Shown: positions 15,787 through 25,408, counted from the first letter of the stretch. The stretch is DNA of 64,000 nucleotides from Agromyces sp. CF514 (GCF_900113185.1 NZ_FOZD01000001.1:1426001-1490000), one strand, 5' to 3'. Translations and numbers: made by a program. Notes: generated from the letters alone by a model not told the origin.

Positions 15787-17951
15787 TGGCGCACGGCATC
15801 TACATCTGTTCTGCTGAAGGCAACACCGGCAAGTCGACGGTCGCACTGGGGGTGCTCGACACGTTGACGAGGCGTGCGACGCGCGTCGGCGTGTTCCGGC
15901 CGATCGCCCGGTCGACCGACGAGCGCGACTACGTGCTCGACCTGCTGCTCGCGCACGACGCGGTCGTTCCCCTCGCCTACGACGAGGCCATCGGCGTCGA
16001 CTACGACGCCGTGCACGCCGACCCCGAGGGGGCGCTCGCCGAGATCGTGCGCCGGTACAAGGCCATCGAGCACCGCTGCGACGCGGTCGTGATCCTCGGC
16101 TCCGACTTCACGGATGTCGGCAGCCCCACCGAGCTGGCCTACAACGCACGCATCGCGGCGAACCTCGCGGCGCCCGTGCTGCTCGTGCTCGGCGGCCGCG
16201 TGGGCGGTGGGCGCGAGCGCTCCGAGCACCTGGGGCAGTCCGAGGCCCGCACGCCCGACGACCTCGCCCAGCTCGCCGAGATCGCGGTCGAGGAGCTCGC
16301 GCGCGAGCACTCCACGCTCCTCGGCGTCGTGGTCAACCGCGCCGACGCCGAGCGTCTCGACGACATCGTGGCCGCCCTGCGGCCGATCGCGGGCCGGGTG
16401 CCGGCGACCGAGGCCGCCGGGCACGACGCCAGCGGCGGGGCATCCGTCGCCGTCTGGGCCATCCCCGAAGACCAGGTGCTCGTGGCGCCGTCGGTGCGCT
16501 CGATCATGGCCGCCGTCGACGGCGAGCTCGCCACGGGCGACCCCGACCTGCTCGACCGCGAGGCGCTCGGGGTCGTGATCGCGGCCATGTCGATGGAGAA
16601 CGTGCTGACGCGTCTCATCGAGGGCTCGGTCGTGATCATCCCGGCCGACCGAAGCGAGGTGCTGCTCGGCGTGCTCACGGCGCACGCCTCGGCGAACTTC
16701 CCGTCGATCTCGGGCATCGTGCTGGTGGGCGGGTTCCCCCTCTCCGAACAGGTCGAGCGGCTCGTCGAGGGCCTGCGCGCCGGCCTGCCGATCATCCGCA
16801 CGGCGCTCGGAAGCTACGACACCGCGGTCGCGATCACGCAGACGCGCGGTCGGCTCGCGGCCGAGTCCCAGCGCAAGCGCGACACGGCCCTCTCGCTCTT
16901 CGAGAAGCACGTCGACGGGCAGGCGCTGCTCGACCTGCTCGACGTCGCAGCACCCGAGGTCGTGACGCCGCTCATGTTCGAGTACGGCCTGCTCGAGCGT
17001 GCGAGGAGCGCGCGCAAGCACATCGTGCTGCCAGAGGGTTACGACGACCGGGTGCTCCGCGCAGCCGCCACGCTGCTCACGCGCGACGTCGCCGACCTCA
17101 CGATCCTCGGCGAGGAGATCGAGATCCGCTCGCGCGCGATCGGCCTCGGCCTCGACCTCTCGAAGGCCGCGGTGCTCTCCAACCACGACTTCGTGCACGT
17201 CGCGCGCTTCGCCGAGGAGTACCAGCGGCGCCGCGCGCACAAGGGCGTCACGCTCGAGCAGGCGCGCGACACGGTCCAGGACGTGTCGTACTTCGGCACC
17301 ATGATGGTCGAGCTCGGGCTCGCCGACGGCATGGTCTCCGGTGCCGTGCACACGACGGCGCACACGATCCGGCCCGCGTTCGAGATCGTGAAGACGAAGC
17401 CGGGCGTCGAGGTCGTCTCGAGCGTGTTCCTCATGGCGCTCGCCGACCGCGTGCTCGTCTACGGCGACTGCGCCGTCGTGCCCGACCCGACGGCCGAGCA
17501 GCTCGCCGACATCGCCATCTCCTCGGCGCGCACGGCCGCCCAGTTCGGCATCGAGCCGCGCGTGGCGATGCTCTCGTACTCGACCGGCGAGTCCGGCTCG
17601 GGCGCCGACGTCGACAAGGTGCGGCGTGCGACCGCGATCGTGCGCGAGCGGGCGCCCGAACTCGCGGTCGAGGGCCCGATCCAGTACGACGCGGCGGCCG
17701 ATGCTGCAGTCGCACGCACGAAGCTCCCCGAGTCGGATGTCGCGGGGCGGGCGACGGTGTTCATCTTCCCCGACCTCAATACCGGCAACAACACCTACAA
17801 GGCCGTGCAGCGATCCGCGGGCGCGGTCGCGATCGGACCCGTGCTGCAGGGGCTCAACAAGCCCGTGAACGATCTCTCGAGAGGGGCCCTCGTGCAGGAC
17901 ATCGTGAACACCGTGGCGATCACGGCGATCCAGGCGGCCGACGCGTCATGA
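15786..17951 (+). CDS. pta: Phosphate acetyltransferase
   Basis: Interconverts acetyl-CoA and acetyl phosphate in the Pta-AckA overflow/acetate pathway. 721 residues, the long form: an N-terminal P-loop-like domain (SAEGNTGKST, 9-18), a central DRTGG domain, and a C-terminal catalytic PTA_PTB domain (EYGLLERARSARKHIVLPEGYDDRVLRAA onward, with SYSTGESGSG and the late FPDLNTGNNTYKAVQRSAG). The GTG start lies exactly seven bases after a TAGGCT -10. Its stop overlaps the ackA start by four bases, so the two are translationally coupled. Confidence 0.97.
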   Translation: MAHGIYICSAEGNTGKSTVALGVLDTLTRRATRVGVFRPIARSTDERDYVLDLLLAHDAVVPLAYDEAIGVDYDAVHADPEGALAEIVRRYKAIEHRCDAVVILGSDFTDVGSPTELAYNARIAANLAAPVLLVLGGRVGGGRERSEHLGQSEARTPDDLAQLAEIAVEELAREHSTLLGVVVNRADAERLDDIVAALRPIAGRVPATEAAGHDASGGASVAVWAIPEDQVLVAPSVRSIMAAVDGELATGDPDLLDREALGVVIAAMSMENVLTRLIEGSVVIIPADRSEVLLGVLTAHASANFPSISGIVLVGGFPLSEQVERLVEGLRAGLPIIRTALGSYDTAVAITQTRGRLAAESQRKRDTALSLFEKHVDGQALLDLLDVAAPEVVTPLMFEYGLLERARSARKHIVLPEGYDDRVLRAAATLLTRDVADLTILGEEIEIRSRAIGLGLDLSKAAVLSNHDFVHVARFAEEYQRRRAHKGVTLEQARDTVQDVSYFGTMMVELGLADGMVSGAVHTTAHTIRPAFEIVKTKPGVEVVSSVFLMALADRVLVYGDCAVVPDPTAEQLADIAISSARTAAQFGIEPRVAMLSYSTGESGSGADVDKVRRATAIVRERAPELAVEGPIQYDAAADAAVARTKLPESDVAGRATVFIFPDLNTGNNTYKAVQRSAGAVAIGPVLQGLNKPVNDLSRGALVQDIVNTVAITAIQAADAS

Positions 17952-19153
17952 GCATCGTCCTCGTCGTCAACTCGGGTTCGTCTTCGCTGAAGTACCAACT
18001 GCTCGACGTCGAGACGGGGCATCCGCTCGCGAGCGGGCTGATCGAGCGCATCGGCACCGCCGACGGGCACGTGAAGCACACGGCGGCGGGCGGTGACGGC
18101 GAGCCGGTGGTGTGGGATGCCGCGGTCGACGCACCCGACCACGACGCGGCGTTCGGGGTCATGCTCGAGGCGTTCGCCGCGAACGGACCGTCGCTCGACG
18201 ACCACGCGCCCGTCGCGGTCGGCCACCGGGTCGTGCAGGGCGGAGCCCGGTTCTTCGAGCCCACCGTCATCACCGAGCTCGTGAAGATCAACATCGACGA
18301 GCTCTCGGTGCTCGCACCGTTGCACAACCCGGCGAACCTCGCCGGAATCCGGGCCGCGCAGCGGGCGTTCCCCGGAGTGCCGCACGTGGCGGTGTTCGAC
18401 ACCGCGTTCCACCAGACGATGCCGCCCGCGGCTTACACGTACGCCATCGACCGCGCGCTCGCCGAGAAGCACCGCGTGCGCCGGTACGGCTTCCACGGCA
18501 CCTCGCACCGGTTCGTGTCGCGCGCGGCCGCCGAGTTCCTGGGCCGCCCGGTCGAAGACCTGAAGCTCATCGTGCTGCACCTCGGCAACGGCGCATCGGC
18601 CTGCGCGGTCGACGGCGGCCGCTCGGTCGACACGAGCATGGGCATGACGCCGCTCGAGGGCCTCGTCATGGGCACGCGCTCGGGCGATCTCGACCCGGCA
18701 GTGATCCTGCACCTGCAGCGCCGGGCCTCGCTCGACGCCGATGCGACCGACCGCCTGCTCAACTCGCAGAGCGGCCTGCTCGGCCTCAGCGGGCACGCCG
18801 ACATGCGCGACCTCGAGGCCGCACGAGCCGCGGGCGACGAGGCGTCCGTCGTCGCGTTCGACGTGTACGCGCACCGCCTGCGCTCGTACATCGGCGCGTA
18901 CGCGGCGCAGCTCGGCCGGGTCGACGCGATCGTGTTCACGGCGGGCGTCGGCGAGAACTCCGCGACCGTGCGCGCGGCGGCGCTCGACGGGCTCGACTGG
19001 TTCGGCGTCGAGGTCGACGAGGCCCGCAACACCTCGTCCGACCGGGGCTCCAGGCGCATCTCGACCGATGCCTCGCGCACGGCCGTGCTCGTCGTGCCCA
19101 CGAACGAGGAGCTCGAGATCGCACGCCAGACCTTCGAGGTCGTCGCGGGCTGA
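17948..19153 (+). CDS. ackA: Acetate kinase
   Basis: Makes ATP and acetate from acetyl phosphate, the partner of pta. 401 residues, typical. The N-terminal VLVVNSGSSSLKYQL is the acetate kinase signature 1, GFHGTSHRFV contains the catalytic histidine, and VIFTAGVGENSATVR lies near the C-terminus. The start overlaps the pta stop (ATGA). Confidence 0.98.
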   Translation: MSIVLVVNSGSSSLKYQLLDVETGHPLASGLIERIGTADGHVKHTAAGGDGEPVVWDAAVDAPDHDAAFGVMLEAFAANGPSLDDHAPVAVGHRVVQGGARFFEPTVITELVKINIDELSVLAPLHNPANLAGIRAAQRAFPGVPHVAVFDTAFHQTMPPAAYTYAIDRALAEKHRVRRYGFHGTSHRFVSRAAAEFLGRPVEDLKLIVLHLGNGASACAVDGGRSVDTSMGMTPLEGLVMGTRSGDLDPAVILHLQRRASLDADATDRLLNSQSGLLGLSGHADMRDLEAARAAGDEASVVAFDVYAHRLRSYIGAYAAQLGRVDAIVFTAGVGENSATVRAAALDGLDWFGVEVDEARNTSSDRGSRRISTDASRTAVLVVPTNEELEIARQTFEVVAG

Positions 19154-19193
19154 GTGCGACCGACTCGGCTCCGGACCTCTGCACGAGATCTTA

Positions 19194-19240
19194 TGCAAGA
19201 AATGTTGTGCAAGAAGTCTTGCTGAACTAGCATCGGGGCA
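19194..19240 (+). promoter_or_regulatory. Promoter and operator of the ArsR-type regulator gene
   Basis: -35 TTGTGC (19205-19210), 17-base spacer, -10 TAGCAT (19228-19233), and ATG 19240 at the expected +1, so leaderless. Overlapping it are two direct copies of TGCAAGAA (19194-19201 and 19208-19215, 14 bases apart) and an inverted repeat GCAAG-4-CTTGC (19209-19222). This layout suits repression by the encoded regulator. Confidence 0.65.
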
Positions 19241-19923
19241 TGGACGAGCGCGAGAACCCGATGTCGGATGCCGCGGCGAGCCGAGGTGACGACCCGGGGG
19301 CGAGCCCGACGGGTTCGCCGAGCCCGGAGCGCACCCCGGCGACGCGACGGGCGGCCGACGGACACGTCGACCTGCAGGACGCCGGATCCATGCGCGCCCT
19401 CGCGCACCCGCTGCGGCTGCGCATCCTCGGGCTGCTGCGCCTCGAGGGTCCGCACTCGGTCGGCATGCTCGTCGAGGCGACGGGCGCGGCATCCGGGTCG
19501 ATCAGCTACCACCTGGGCACGCTCGCGAAGCACGGCTTCGTGGTGCCGGCGCCCGAGCGCGAGCGCGACGGCCGCGAGCGGTGGTGGAAGTCGGCGCACC
19601 AGATCACCGTGCTGCACGCCGAGGACTACCTCGGCGACCCCGAGCGCCGCGAAGCGGCCGAGGCCATGCGGCGGACCGTGCTCGAGTCGTACCACCGCGA
19701 ACTGCTCGACGCGCTCGACGCCGAGCTCTCGCTCGAACCCGAGTGGGTCGCGGCGTCGGACTCGAGCGACGGCGCCGCGCACCTCACCGTCGACGAGATG
19801 CGCGAGCTCACCGCAGACCTCGATGCGGTGCACGAGAAGTGGTGGGCGCGTGGGCGCGAGCGCCGACCCGGCACCCGCACCGTGCGCTGGATCACGCACG
19901 TCTTCCCGCGGAGCGAGTCGTGA
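19240..19923 (+). CDS. ArsR-type winged-helix regulator
   Basis: Transcriptional regulator of 227 residues. The winged helix lies at about 48-112 (MRALAHPLRLRILGLLRLEG, then SGSISYHLGTLAKHGFV), typical of ArsR/HTH_20 proteins that sit next to MFS exporters. No metal-binding cysteine pair is visible, so the ligand is probably a drug-like molecule rather than a metal. The C-terminal half (113-227) is an acidic helical region common in this group. The stop overlaps the GTG of the MFS gene. The repeats over its own promoter suggest autorepression. Confidence 0.85.
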   Translation: MDERENPMSDAAASRGDDPGASPTGSPSPERTPATRRAADGHVDLQDAGSMRALAHPLRLRILGLLRLEGPHSVGMLVEATGAASGSISYHLGTLAKHGFVVPAPERERDGRERWWKSAHQITVLHAEDYLGDPERREAAEAMRRTVLESYHRELLDALDAELSLEPEWVAASDSSDGAAHLTVDEMRELTADLDAVHEKWWARGRERRPGTRTVRWITHVFPRSES

Positions 19924-21242
19924 GCCGCGACGCCGAGGTGCTCGGCGAGACATCCGCGCCCCGATCGACGGATGCCGCGCGCCGCCGCCTGCCGATCCTC
20001 GCGCTGTTCGCGGCGCAGTTCTTCTCCCTCACGGGCAACGCGATCGCGCTCATCGCGATCCCGATCATCGCGCTCCAGCAGACCGGATCCCCGTTCGCCG
20101 CCGGCGTCGCCGGGGTCTTCGCGACCGTGCCGCTCGTGATCGGAGGCGCGTTCGGCGGGGTGCTCGTCGACCGCTTCGGTTACCGCGTCTCGAGCATCTT
20201 CGCCGACGTCGCGAGCGGCGTCACGGTGATCGCGATCCCGGTGCTCGCGGCCACGACCGGACTGCACTTCGGCGTGCTCCTCGCCCTCGTCTTCCTCGGC
20301 GGCCTGCTCGACCCGCCGGGCGACACCGCGAAGACCGTGCTGGTGCCCGATCTCGCCGCGCTCGCGCGCATGCCCCTGACCCGCGCGGCCGGCATCCAGT
20401 CGACCGTGCAGCGCACCGCGACCCTCATCGGCGCGGGCATCGCCGGCGCGGCCGTGGCGCTCGTCGGGCCGATGCCGGCGCTCGTGTTCGATGCGGCCGG
20501 GTTCCTCGTGTCGGCGCTGCTCGTGCTCGCGTTCGTGCCGCGTGCGGCGGCGAAGGCCGCCGAGGCGCATGCCGGTGCAGACGATGGCGTCGAGGGCGGT
20601 CGGAACGACGCCGAGCACTCCGCAGCCGGATTCGTGGCCGGCATCCGATTCATGGTGCGCACGCCGTTGCTGCTCGCGGTGGTGCTGCTCGTCACCCTGA
20701 CGAACGCGATCGACGCCGCGGGCATGACCGTGCTGAAGCCCGTCTATGCGACCGACGTGCTGGGAGAGCCCGCACTGCTCGGCGCGATGATCGCGTGCTT
20801 CGCGGTCGGGGCGCTCACCGGCTCGGCGGTCTTCGGCTGGATCGGCCACCGCGCGTCGGGCCGGGTGATGTTCGCGGTCTGCTTCATGCTCGCGGGCACG
20901 CCGCCGTACCTGGCCATGGCCTTCGAGGTGCCGCTGCCGGTGCTGTTCGCGGTGCTGGTCGGCTCGGGCCTCGCGGCGGGCATGCTGAACCCGATGATCG
21001 CGACGGCGATGTACCAGTCCGTGCCCGACGGCATGCGGGCGCGCGTGTTCGGCGCCATGACCGCCGGGGTCGCGGCCTCGATGCCGCTCGGAGCGCTGAT
21101 CGGCGGGCTCGCGGTCGAGCAGGTCGGCCTCGTGCCCACCCTCCTCGGCGCCGGCTGCCTCTACCTCGTGCTCGGCGCGAGCCCGCTGTTCATCCGGGCG
21201 TTCAGCGGTCTGTCGGCTGGTGCGACGCGCGCATCCGGATGA
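19920..21242 (+). CDS. MFS efflux transporter
   Basis: Major facilitator of 440 residues with about 12 membrane helices in two halves, separated by a hydrophilic loop at about 215-240. FGGVLVDRFGYRVSS between helices 2 and 3 is the MFS motif A equivalent. It belongs to the MFS_3/enterobactin-exporter-like group usually annotated as drug exporters. The GTG start overlaps the regulator stop (GTGA), with GGAG upstream, and the pair forms a self-regulated efflux unit. The exported compound is unknown. Confidence 0.88.
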   Translation: MSRDAEVLGETSAPRSTDAARRRLPILALFAAQFFSLTGNAIALIAIPIIALQQTGSPFAAGVAGVFATVPLVIGGAFGGVLVDRFGYRVSSIFADVASGVTVIAIPVLAATTGLHFGVLLALVFLGGLLDPPGDTAKTVLVPDLAALARMPLTRAAGIQSTVQRTATLIGAGIAGAAVALVGPMPALVFDAAGFLVSALLVLAFVPRAAAKAAEAHAGADDGVEGGRNDAEHSAAGFVAGIRFMVRTPLLLAVVLLVTLTNAIDAAGMTVLKPVYATDVLGEPALLGAMIACFAVGALTGSAVFGWIGHRASGRVMFAVCFMLAGTPPYLAMAFEVPLPVLFAVLVGSGLAAGMLNPMIATAMYQSVPDGMRARVFGAMTAGVAASMPLGALIGGLAVEQVGLVPTLLGAGCLYLVLGASPLFIRAFSGLSAGATRASG

Positions 21243-21243
21243 C

Positions 21244-21259
21244 GGATGCCGCGGCATCC
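21244..21259. terminator. Palindromic hairpin between convergent genes
   Basis: GGATGCCGCGGCATCC, a perfect 16-base palindrome two bases after the MFS stop, between converging genes. It is made of the window-wide GGATGCCGC motif and its complement. Confidence 0.45.
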
Positions 21260-21296
21260 GCCCATCGAACCTCGCCGCGAGCCGCGGCGCGCGTCG

Positions 21297-21671
21297 TCAG
21301 CGCACGTGGCGGGCGCAGTCGATGCAGAGCTCGGCTGTGGGACGGGCGTCGAGGCGGGCCACGGTGATGCGCTTGCCGCAGTTCGTGCAGAAGCCGTAGC
21401 TTCCGTCGGCGATGCGGGCGAGCGCGTGGTCGATGTCGGCGATCTCGGCGCGCACGTCGGCGAGCACCGCGGTGCGCTGCGACCACTCCTGCGTCATGGT
21501 CGGGCCCTCGGGGTCGTGCTCGTCGTCGGCGGTGGCGTCGGATCGCGCGATGCGCACCGCCGTCATCGCGTCGTCGAACTCTGCCAGGCGCTCTTCGGCG
21601 TCGGCGCGCTCGGCGCGCAGCCTGGCCTCGAATCTCGTGAGCTGTGCCGGTGTCATCGTCGTCGCCGTCAT
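21297..21671 (-). CDS. DksA/TraR-type C4 zinc-finger protein
   Basis: Protein of 124 residues with an N-terminal helical hairpin rich in Arg/Glu/Asp (predicted coiled coil, about 10-80) and a C-terminal zinc finger, CTNCG (near 94) paired with CIDC (near 117). DksA relatives bind the RNA polymerase secondary channel, but actinobacterial members are little studied and lack the canonical DxxDxA tip as far as I can see. Start at ATG 21671, with an adjacent GTG at 21674; an AAGGGGG site lies upstream. Confidence 0.85.
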   Translation of the reverse strand: MTATTMTPAQLTRFEARLRAERADAEERLAEFDDAMTAVRIARSDATADDEHDPEGPTMTQEWSQRTAVLADVRAEIADIDHALARIADGSYGFCTNCGKRITVARLDARPTAELCIDCARHVR

Positions 21672-21737
21672 CACGCCCCCTTCCGGTCACCGCATGCTAC
21701 GCCTGCCACGTCCGGAACGCGTGTCGGACGCGGCAAC

Positions 21738-21750
21738 TACGATTGAGCCG
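21738..21750 (+). promoter_or_regulatory. Leaderless-type -10 element (TACGAT) of dnaX
   Basis: TACGAT at 21738-21743 followed by six bases and GTG 21750, placing +1 on the start codon. No ribosome site and no clear -35. Confidence 0.5.
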
Positions 21751-24305
21751 TGGTCACCGCCCTGTATCGCCGTTACCGGCCTGAGACGTTCGCCGAGATG
21801 ATCGGACAGTCGCAGGTGACCGATCCGCTCATGACGGCGCTGCGCACCGATCGCGTCAATCACGCCTACCTGTTCAGCGGCCCGCGCGGCTGCGGCAAGA
21901 CCACGTCGGCGCGCATCCTCGCGCGCTGCCTGAACTGCGCAGAGGGCCCCACCGACACCCCGTGCGGCACGTGCCCGAGCTGCGTCGAGCTCGCGCGCGG
22001 CGGCGGCGGTTCGCTCGACGTCGTCGAGATCGACGCGGCGAGCCACAACGGCGTCGACGACGCGCGCGACCTGCGCGAGCGCGCGGTGTTCGCGCCTGCG
22101 CGCGACCGCTACAAGATCTTCATCCTCGACGAGGCGCACATGGTCACCCCGCAGGGCTTCAACGCGCTGCTGAAGCTCGTCGAAGAACCGCCCGAGCACG
22201 TGAAGTTCATCTTCGCGACGACCGAGCCCGACAAGGTGCTGGGCACCATCCGCTCCCGCACGCACCACTACCCGTTCCGGCTCGTGCCGCCGGGTCCGAT
22301 GCTCGAGTACGTGCAGCAGCTCTGCGCCGAAGAGGGCGTCGAGGTCGCGCCCGGCGTGCTGCCGCTCGTCGTGCGCGCGGGCGGGGGCTCGCCGCGTGAC
22401 ACGCTGTCGCTGCTCGACCAGCTCATCGCGGGCTCCGAGGGCACGAGCATCGACTACGAGCGGGCCGTCGCCCTGCTCGGCTACACCCACGGCGCGCTGC
22501 TCGACGAGGTCGTCGACGCCATCGGCCAGGGCGACGCCGCCGGTGCGTTCGCCGCGGCCGACCGGGTCGTGCAGACGGGTCAAGACCCGCGCCGCTTCGT
22601 CGAAGACCTGCTCGAGCGCCTGCGCGACCTCATCGTCGTCGCCGCTTCGACTCCAGAGGCCGCCGCGGCCGTGCTGCGCGGGGTCCCCGCCGACGAGCTC
22701 GCACGCATGAGCACGCAGGCATCCGCCTTCGGCGCGGCCGAGCTCTCGCGCGTGGCCGACCTCGTCAACCAGACCCTCACCGAGATGAGCGGGGCGACCT
22801 CGCCGCGCCTGCACCTCGAGCTCATGCTCGCTCGGGTGCTCGTGCCCGCCATCGACGACACCCAGCGTGGCGCGATCGCCCGCGTCGAGCGCCTCGAGCG
22901 TCGCGTCGGGGTCACGGATGCCTCGGGCGAGCCGTCGCGCGACGATCGTGCCGCCGCGCCGGCTCCCGTCCGGGCCCCTGCCCCTGCGCCGGTCGCATCG
23001 GTGCCCCGTTCCGCGGATGCCGTGCCCTCGGCCGCGGCGGCGACCGTGAACGCGTCGGTCGACGCTCCGGCCTCGGCCGGCTCGGCATCCGAGCCTGCCG
23101 CCTCCGCGTCGTCGGCACCGGCCGCCGGACCCGATCCCGCTCGCGTGTCCGTGCCGATGCCGAAGCCCGTCGGGCCGGTCACCCTCCAGCAGATGCGCGA
23201 CGCCTGGCCCGAGGTGCTCGCCGCGCTCCAGCGCGTCAAGCGCACCGCCTGGATGGCCGCGCTCACCGCGCAGGTCATCGACTACCGATCCGACGACGAC
23301 GTGCTCGTGCTCGGATTCCCCAGCCAGAACGACGTGAACGATCTCAAGGGTTCGGCCGGCGCCCAGAGCCCCGCCGAGCTGCTGCGCGCGGCGATCACCG
23401 AGGTGCTCGGCATCCAGGTCAAGTTCATTCCGCGGGTCATCGGCGCGCAGGCCCCGACGCCTCCCGCACCTGCGGGGCGTCCTGGCGACGGCGGGGCATC
23501 GAGCTCCGCGTCGACGGCGCCTGCGCCGTCCACCGCTTCGGCGTCGGCACCCGCGCCGACGGCCGTCGCGCCGGCCGGTGTCGCCTCGAAGGGCCGGCCG
23601 TCGACGCGCGACGCCCAGCAGGCTCCGACCTCGGATGCCAGTGCTTCGAACGCCGGCTCGTCGAAGGCCGGTGCTTCGAAAACCGGAGCCCCGAAGGCCG
23701 GAGCCTCGAACCCCGCGTCCTCCGGGCCCGTCGATTCGTGGGCCACGGTCGCGATCCCGAGCGACGAGCCGGTCGCCGCTGCGCAGACCTCCACCGGGCG
23801 AGCCGGGACCGCGACCGCGGTGCTCACCCGCGAGGCCGAGCCTCCGGCGTCACGCCAGGTCGAAGCACCGCAGGTCGCCGAGGTCGCGCCCGCCGCTGCG
23901 GTCGCGCCGGTCGCCGAACCCACGTCACGCGATGCAGCCCGATCTGCCGAGCCGGGCGTGCCCGCCGACGCCGACGCGCCTCCGCTCGACGAGGAGCCGC
24001 CGTTCGACCCCGACTACGATCGGGGTGCTCCGGCCGACGAGCTCGGCGGCGGTCGGCCGCAGGCTCAGCGGGCGACCGCTCCGGCGGCCTCTTCCCCGAC
24101 CGCCGCTGCCGCAGCCGAGTCGAGCGCCGCCGGAGCCCCGGCGCGCGCGACGCGTGCATCCGGTCGGCCGAACGCGGGCTCCAGCGCCGCGAACGGCGGC
24201 GGCATCCAGCGCTACGGCGAGGCCGTCGTGCGCGAGGTGCTCGGCGCCACGTTCCTCGAAGAGGTCGAGGCGCCCGCGCGCCCCGGCTTCGGTGAGCGGG
24301 GGTAG
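21750..24305 (+). CDS. dnaX: DNA polymerase III subunits gamma and tau
   Basis: Clamp-loader ATPase of the replisome, 851 residues. Walker A GPRGCGKT is at 44-51. The zinc-binding set C63, C72, C75, C78 follows, then Walker B FILDEAH and the sensor ATTEPDK. The AAA+ domains end near residue 370. A very long Ala/Pro/Ser-rich region (about 390-830) includes short repeats of the type SKAGASKTGAPKAGAS near 640-655. A conserved C-terminal tail follows (QRYGEAVVREVLGATFLEE). Actinobacterial DnaX often carries such a tail. A frameshift-derived short gamma form was not evident. recR follows three bases later. Confidence 0.97.
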   Translation: MVTALYRRYRPETFAEMIGQSQVTDPLMTALRTDRVNHAYLFSGPRGCGKTTSARILARCLNCAEGPTDTPCGTCPSCVELARGGGGSLDVVEIDAASHNGVDDARDLRERAVFAPARDRYKIFILDEAHMVTPQGFNALLKLVEEPPEHVKFIFATTEPDKVLGTIRSRTHHYPFRLVPPGPMLEYVQQLCAEEGVEVAPGVLPLVVRAGGGSPRDTLSLLDQLIAGSEGTSIDYERAVALLGYTHGALLDEVVDAIGQGDAAGAFAAADRVVQTGQDPRRFVEDLLERLRDLIVVAASTPEAAAAVLRGVPADELARMSTQASAFGAAELSRVADLVNQTLTEMSGATSPRLHLELMLARVLVPAIDDTQRGAIARVERLERRVGVTDASGEPSRDDRAAAPAPVRAPAPAPVASVPRSADAVPSAAAATVNASVDAPASAGSASEPAASASSAPAAGPDPARVSVPMPKPVGPVTLQQMRDAWPEVLAALQRVKRTAWMAALTAQVIDYRSDDDVLVLGFPSQNDVNDLKGSAGAQSPAELLRAAITEVLGIQVKFIPRVIGAQAPTPPAPAGRPGDGGASSSASTAPAPSTASASAPAPTAVAPAGVASKGRPSTRDAQQAPTSDASASNAGSSKAGASKTGAPKAGASNPASSGPVDSWATVAIPSDEPVAAAQTSTGRAGTATAVLTREAEPPASRQVEAPQVAEVAPAAAVAPVAEPTSRDAARSAEPGVPADADAPPLDEEPPFDPDYDRGAPADELGGGRPQAQRATAPAASSPTAAAAAESSAAGAPARATRASGRPNAGSSAANGGGIQRYGEAVVREVLGATFLEEVEAPARPGFGERG

Positions 24306-24308
24306 CGC

Positions 24309-24905
24309 GTGTACGAGGGCATCGTCCAAGAGCTGATCGACGAACTCGGCCGGCTCCCCGGCATCGGGCCGAAGTCGGCGCAGCGCATCGCGTTCCACAT
24401 CGTGCAGACCGAGCAGTTCGACGTGAGCCGCCTCGCCGAGATCCTGATGGACGTGCGCCAGAAGGTGCGCTTCTGCGAGATCTGCGGCAACGTCTCCGAG
24501 CAGCAGACGTGTGCGATCTGCCGCGACCCGCGCCGCGACCCGACGCTCATCTGCGTCGTCGAAGAGGCCAAAGACGTCGTGGCGATCGAACGCACGCGCG
24601 AGTTCCGCGGGCTGTACCACGTGCTGGGCGGCGCGATCAGCCCGATCGACGGCATCGGGCCCGATGAGCTGCGCATCCGCCAGCTCATGCAGCGACTCGC
24701 CGACGGCACGGTGGTCGAGGTCATCATCGCGACCGACCCGAACCTCGAGGGCGAGGCGACGGCGACCTACCTCAGCCGGCTGCTCACGACCCTCGAGATC
24801 CGGGTCACGCGCCTCGCCTCCGGCCTGCCCGTCGGTGGCGATCTCGAGTACGCCGACGAGGTCACGCTCGGCCGGGCGTTCGAGGGCCGCCGCATCGTCG
24901 GCTGA
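24309..24905 (+). CDS. recR: Recombination protein RecR
   Basis: Works with RecF/RecO to load RecA at single-strand gaps. 198 residues, the standard length. It has a helix-hairpin-helix ([18 protein letters not shown]), a C4 zinc finger (C56, C59, C68, C71), and a Toprim domain starting [14 protein letters not shown]. The GTG start at 24309 lies directly behind the dnaX stop, the conserved dnaX-recR order. Confidence 0.97.
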   Translation: MYEGIVQELIDELGRLPGIGPKSAQRIAFHIVQTEQFDVSRLAEILMDVRQKVRFCEICGNVSEQQTCAICRDPRRDPTLICVVEEAKDVVAIERTREFRGLYHVLGGAISPIDGIGPDELRIRQLMQRLADGTVVEVIIATDPNLEGEATATYLSRLLTTLEIRVTRLASGLPVGGDLEYADEVTLGRAFEGRRIVG

Positions 24906-24935
24906 CCCGACCGCTCGCCGCGACGCCCTGCTCGC

Positions 24936-24952
24936 CCGGCCGGGCGGGCCGG
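24936..24952 (+). terminator. Possible terminator hairpin after recR
   Basis: CCGGCC-5-GGCCGG hairpin 31 bases after the recR stop, without a T-tract. Confidence 0.3.
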
Positions 24953-24980
24953 CTGCGGCATCCGTTCGTTCTGCCGAGGG

Positions 24981-25016
24981 TTGACGCGCGGCGCGCCGTG
25001 GACTGGACTGGGGGCA
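24981..25016 (+). promoter_or_regulatory. Promoter of the SnoaL-like gene
   Basis: -35 TTGACG (24981-24986), 17-base spacer, -10-like TGGACT (25004-25009) and ATG at the expected +1 (25016). The near-consensus -35 makes this one of the better leaderless candidates. Confidence 0.5.
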
Positions 25017-25381
25017 TGGCCGTGAGCCGGGGTGCCGAGTGGGTCGCGGGCTACGTCGCGGCCTGGGAGTCGAACGACCCGGCGGCGATCGGCGCACTCT
25101 TCACCGATGACGCCGTCTACCTCACGAGTCCCGATTCCAAGCCGCGGGTCGGTCGCGACGAGATCGTCGCGGGGTGGCTCGAAGACCTCGACGAGCCGGG
25201 CACCTGGGCCTTCGACTGGAAGGTGCTGCACGAGCGCGACGGGTTCGTGGTCGTGCAGGGTCGCACGGTGTATCCGGCCCGCAAGAACGACTACCTCAAC
25301 CTCTGGATCATCCGGCTCGCGCCCGACGGCCGGGCCAGCGAGTACACCGAGTGGTACATGGCCCGGGGGCACCGGGACTGA
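25016..25381 (+). CDS. SnoaL/NTF2-like domain protein
   Basis: Protein of 121 residues with the cone-shaped NTF2-like fold signature: an N-terminal helix WVAGYVAAWESNDPAAIGALFTDDAVYLTSP, a central GRDEIVAGWLE, then strands ending FVVVQGRTVYPARKNDYLNLWIIRLAPDGRASEYTEWYM. Such domains serve as isomerases, dehydratases or binding proteins; no specific activity can be named. It sits between recR and lysC but has its own promoter. Confidence 0.8.
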   Translation: MAVSRGAEWVAGYVAAWESNDPAAIGALFTDDAVYLTSPDSKPRVGRDEIVAGWLEDLDEPGTWAFDWKVLHERDGFVVVQGRTVYPARKNDYLNLWIIRLAPDGRASEYTEWYMARGHRD

Positions 25382-25408
25382 ACGCGGCGCGCCCGCCCGC
25401 GGCATCCG

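Noticed and set aside
3689..24305. Gamma-form frameshift site in dnaX
   Set aside because: No A-rich slippery heptamer was found in this high-GC gene; the full tau frame is intact.
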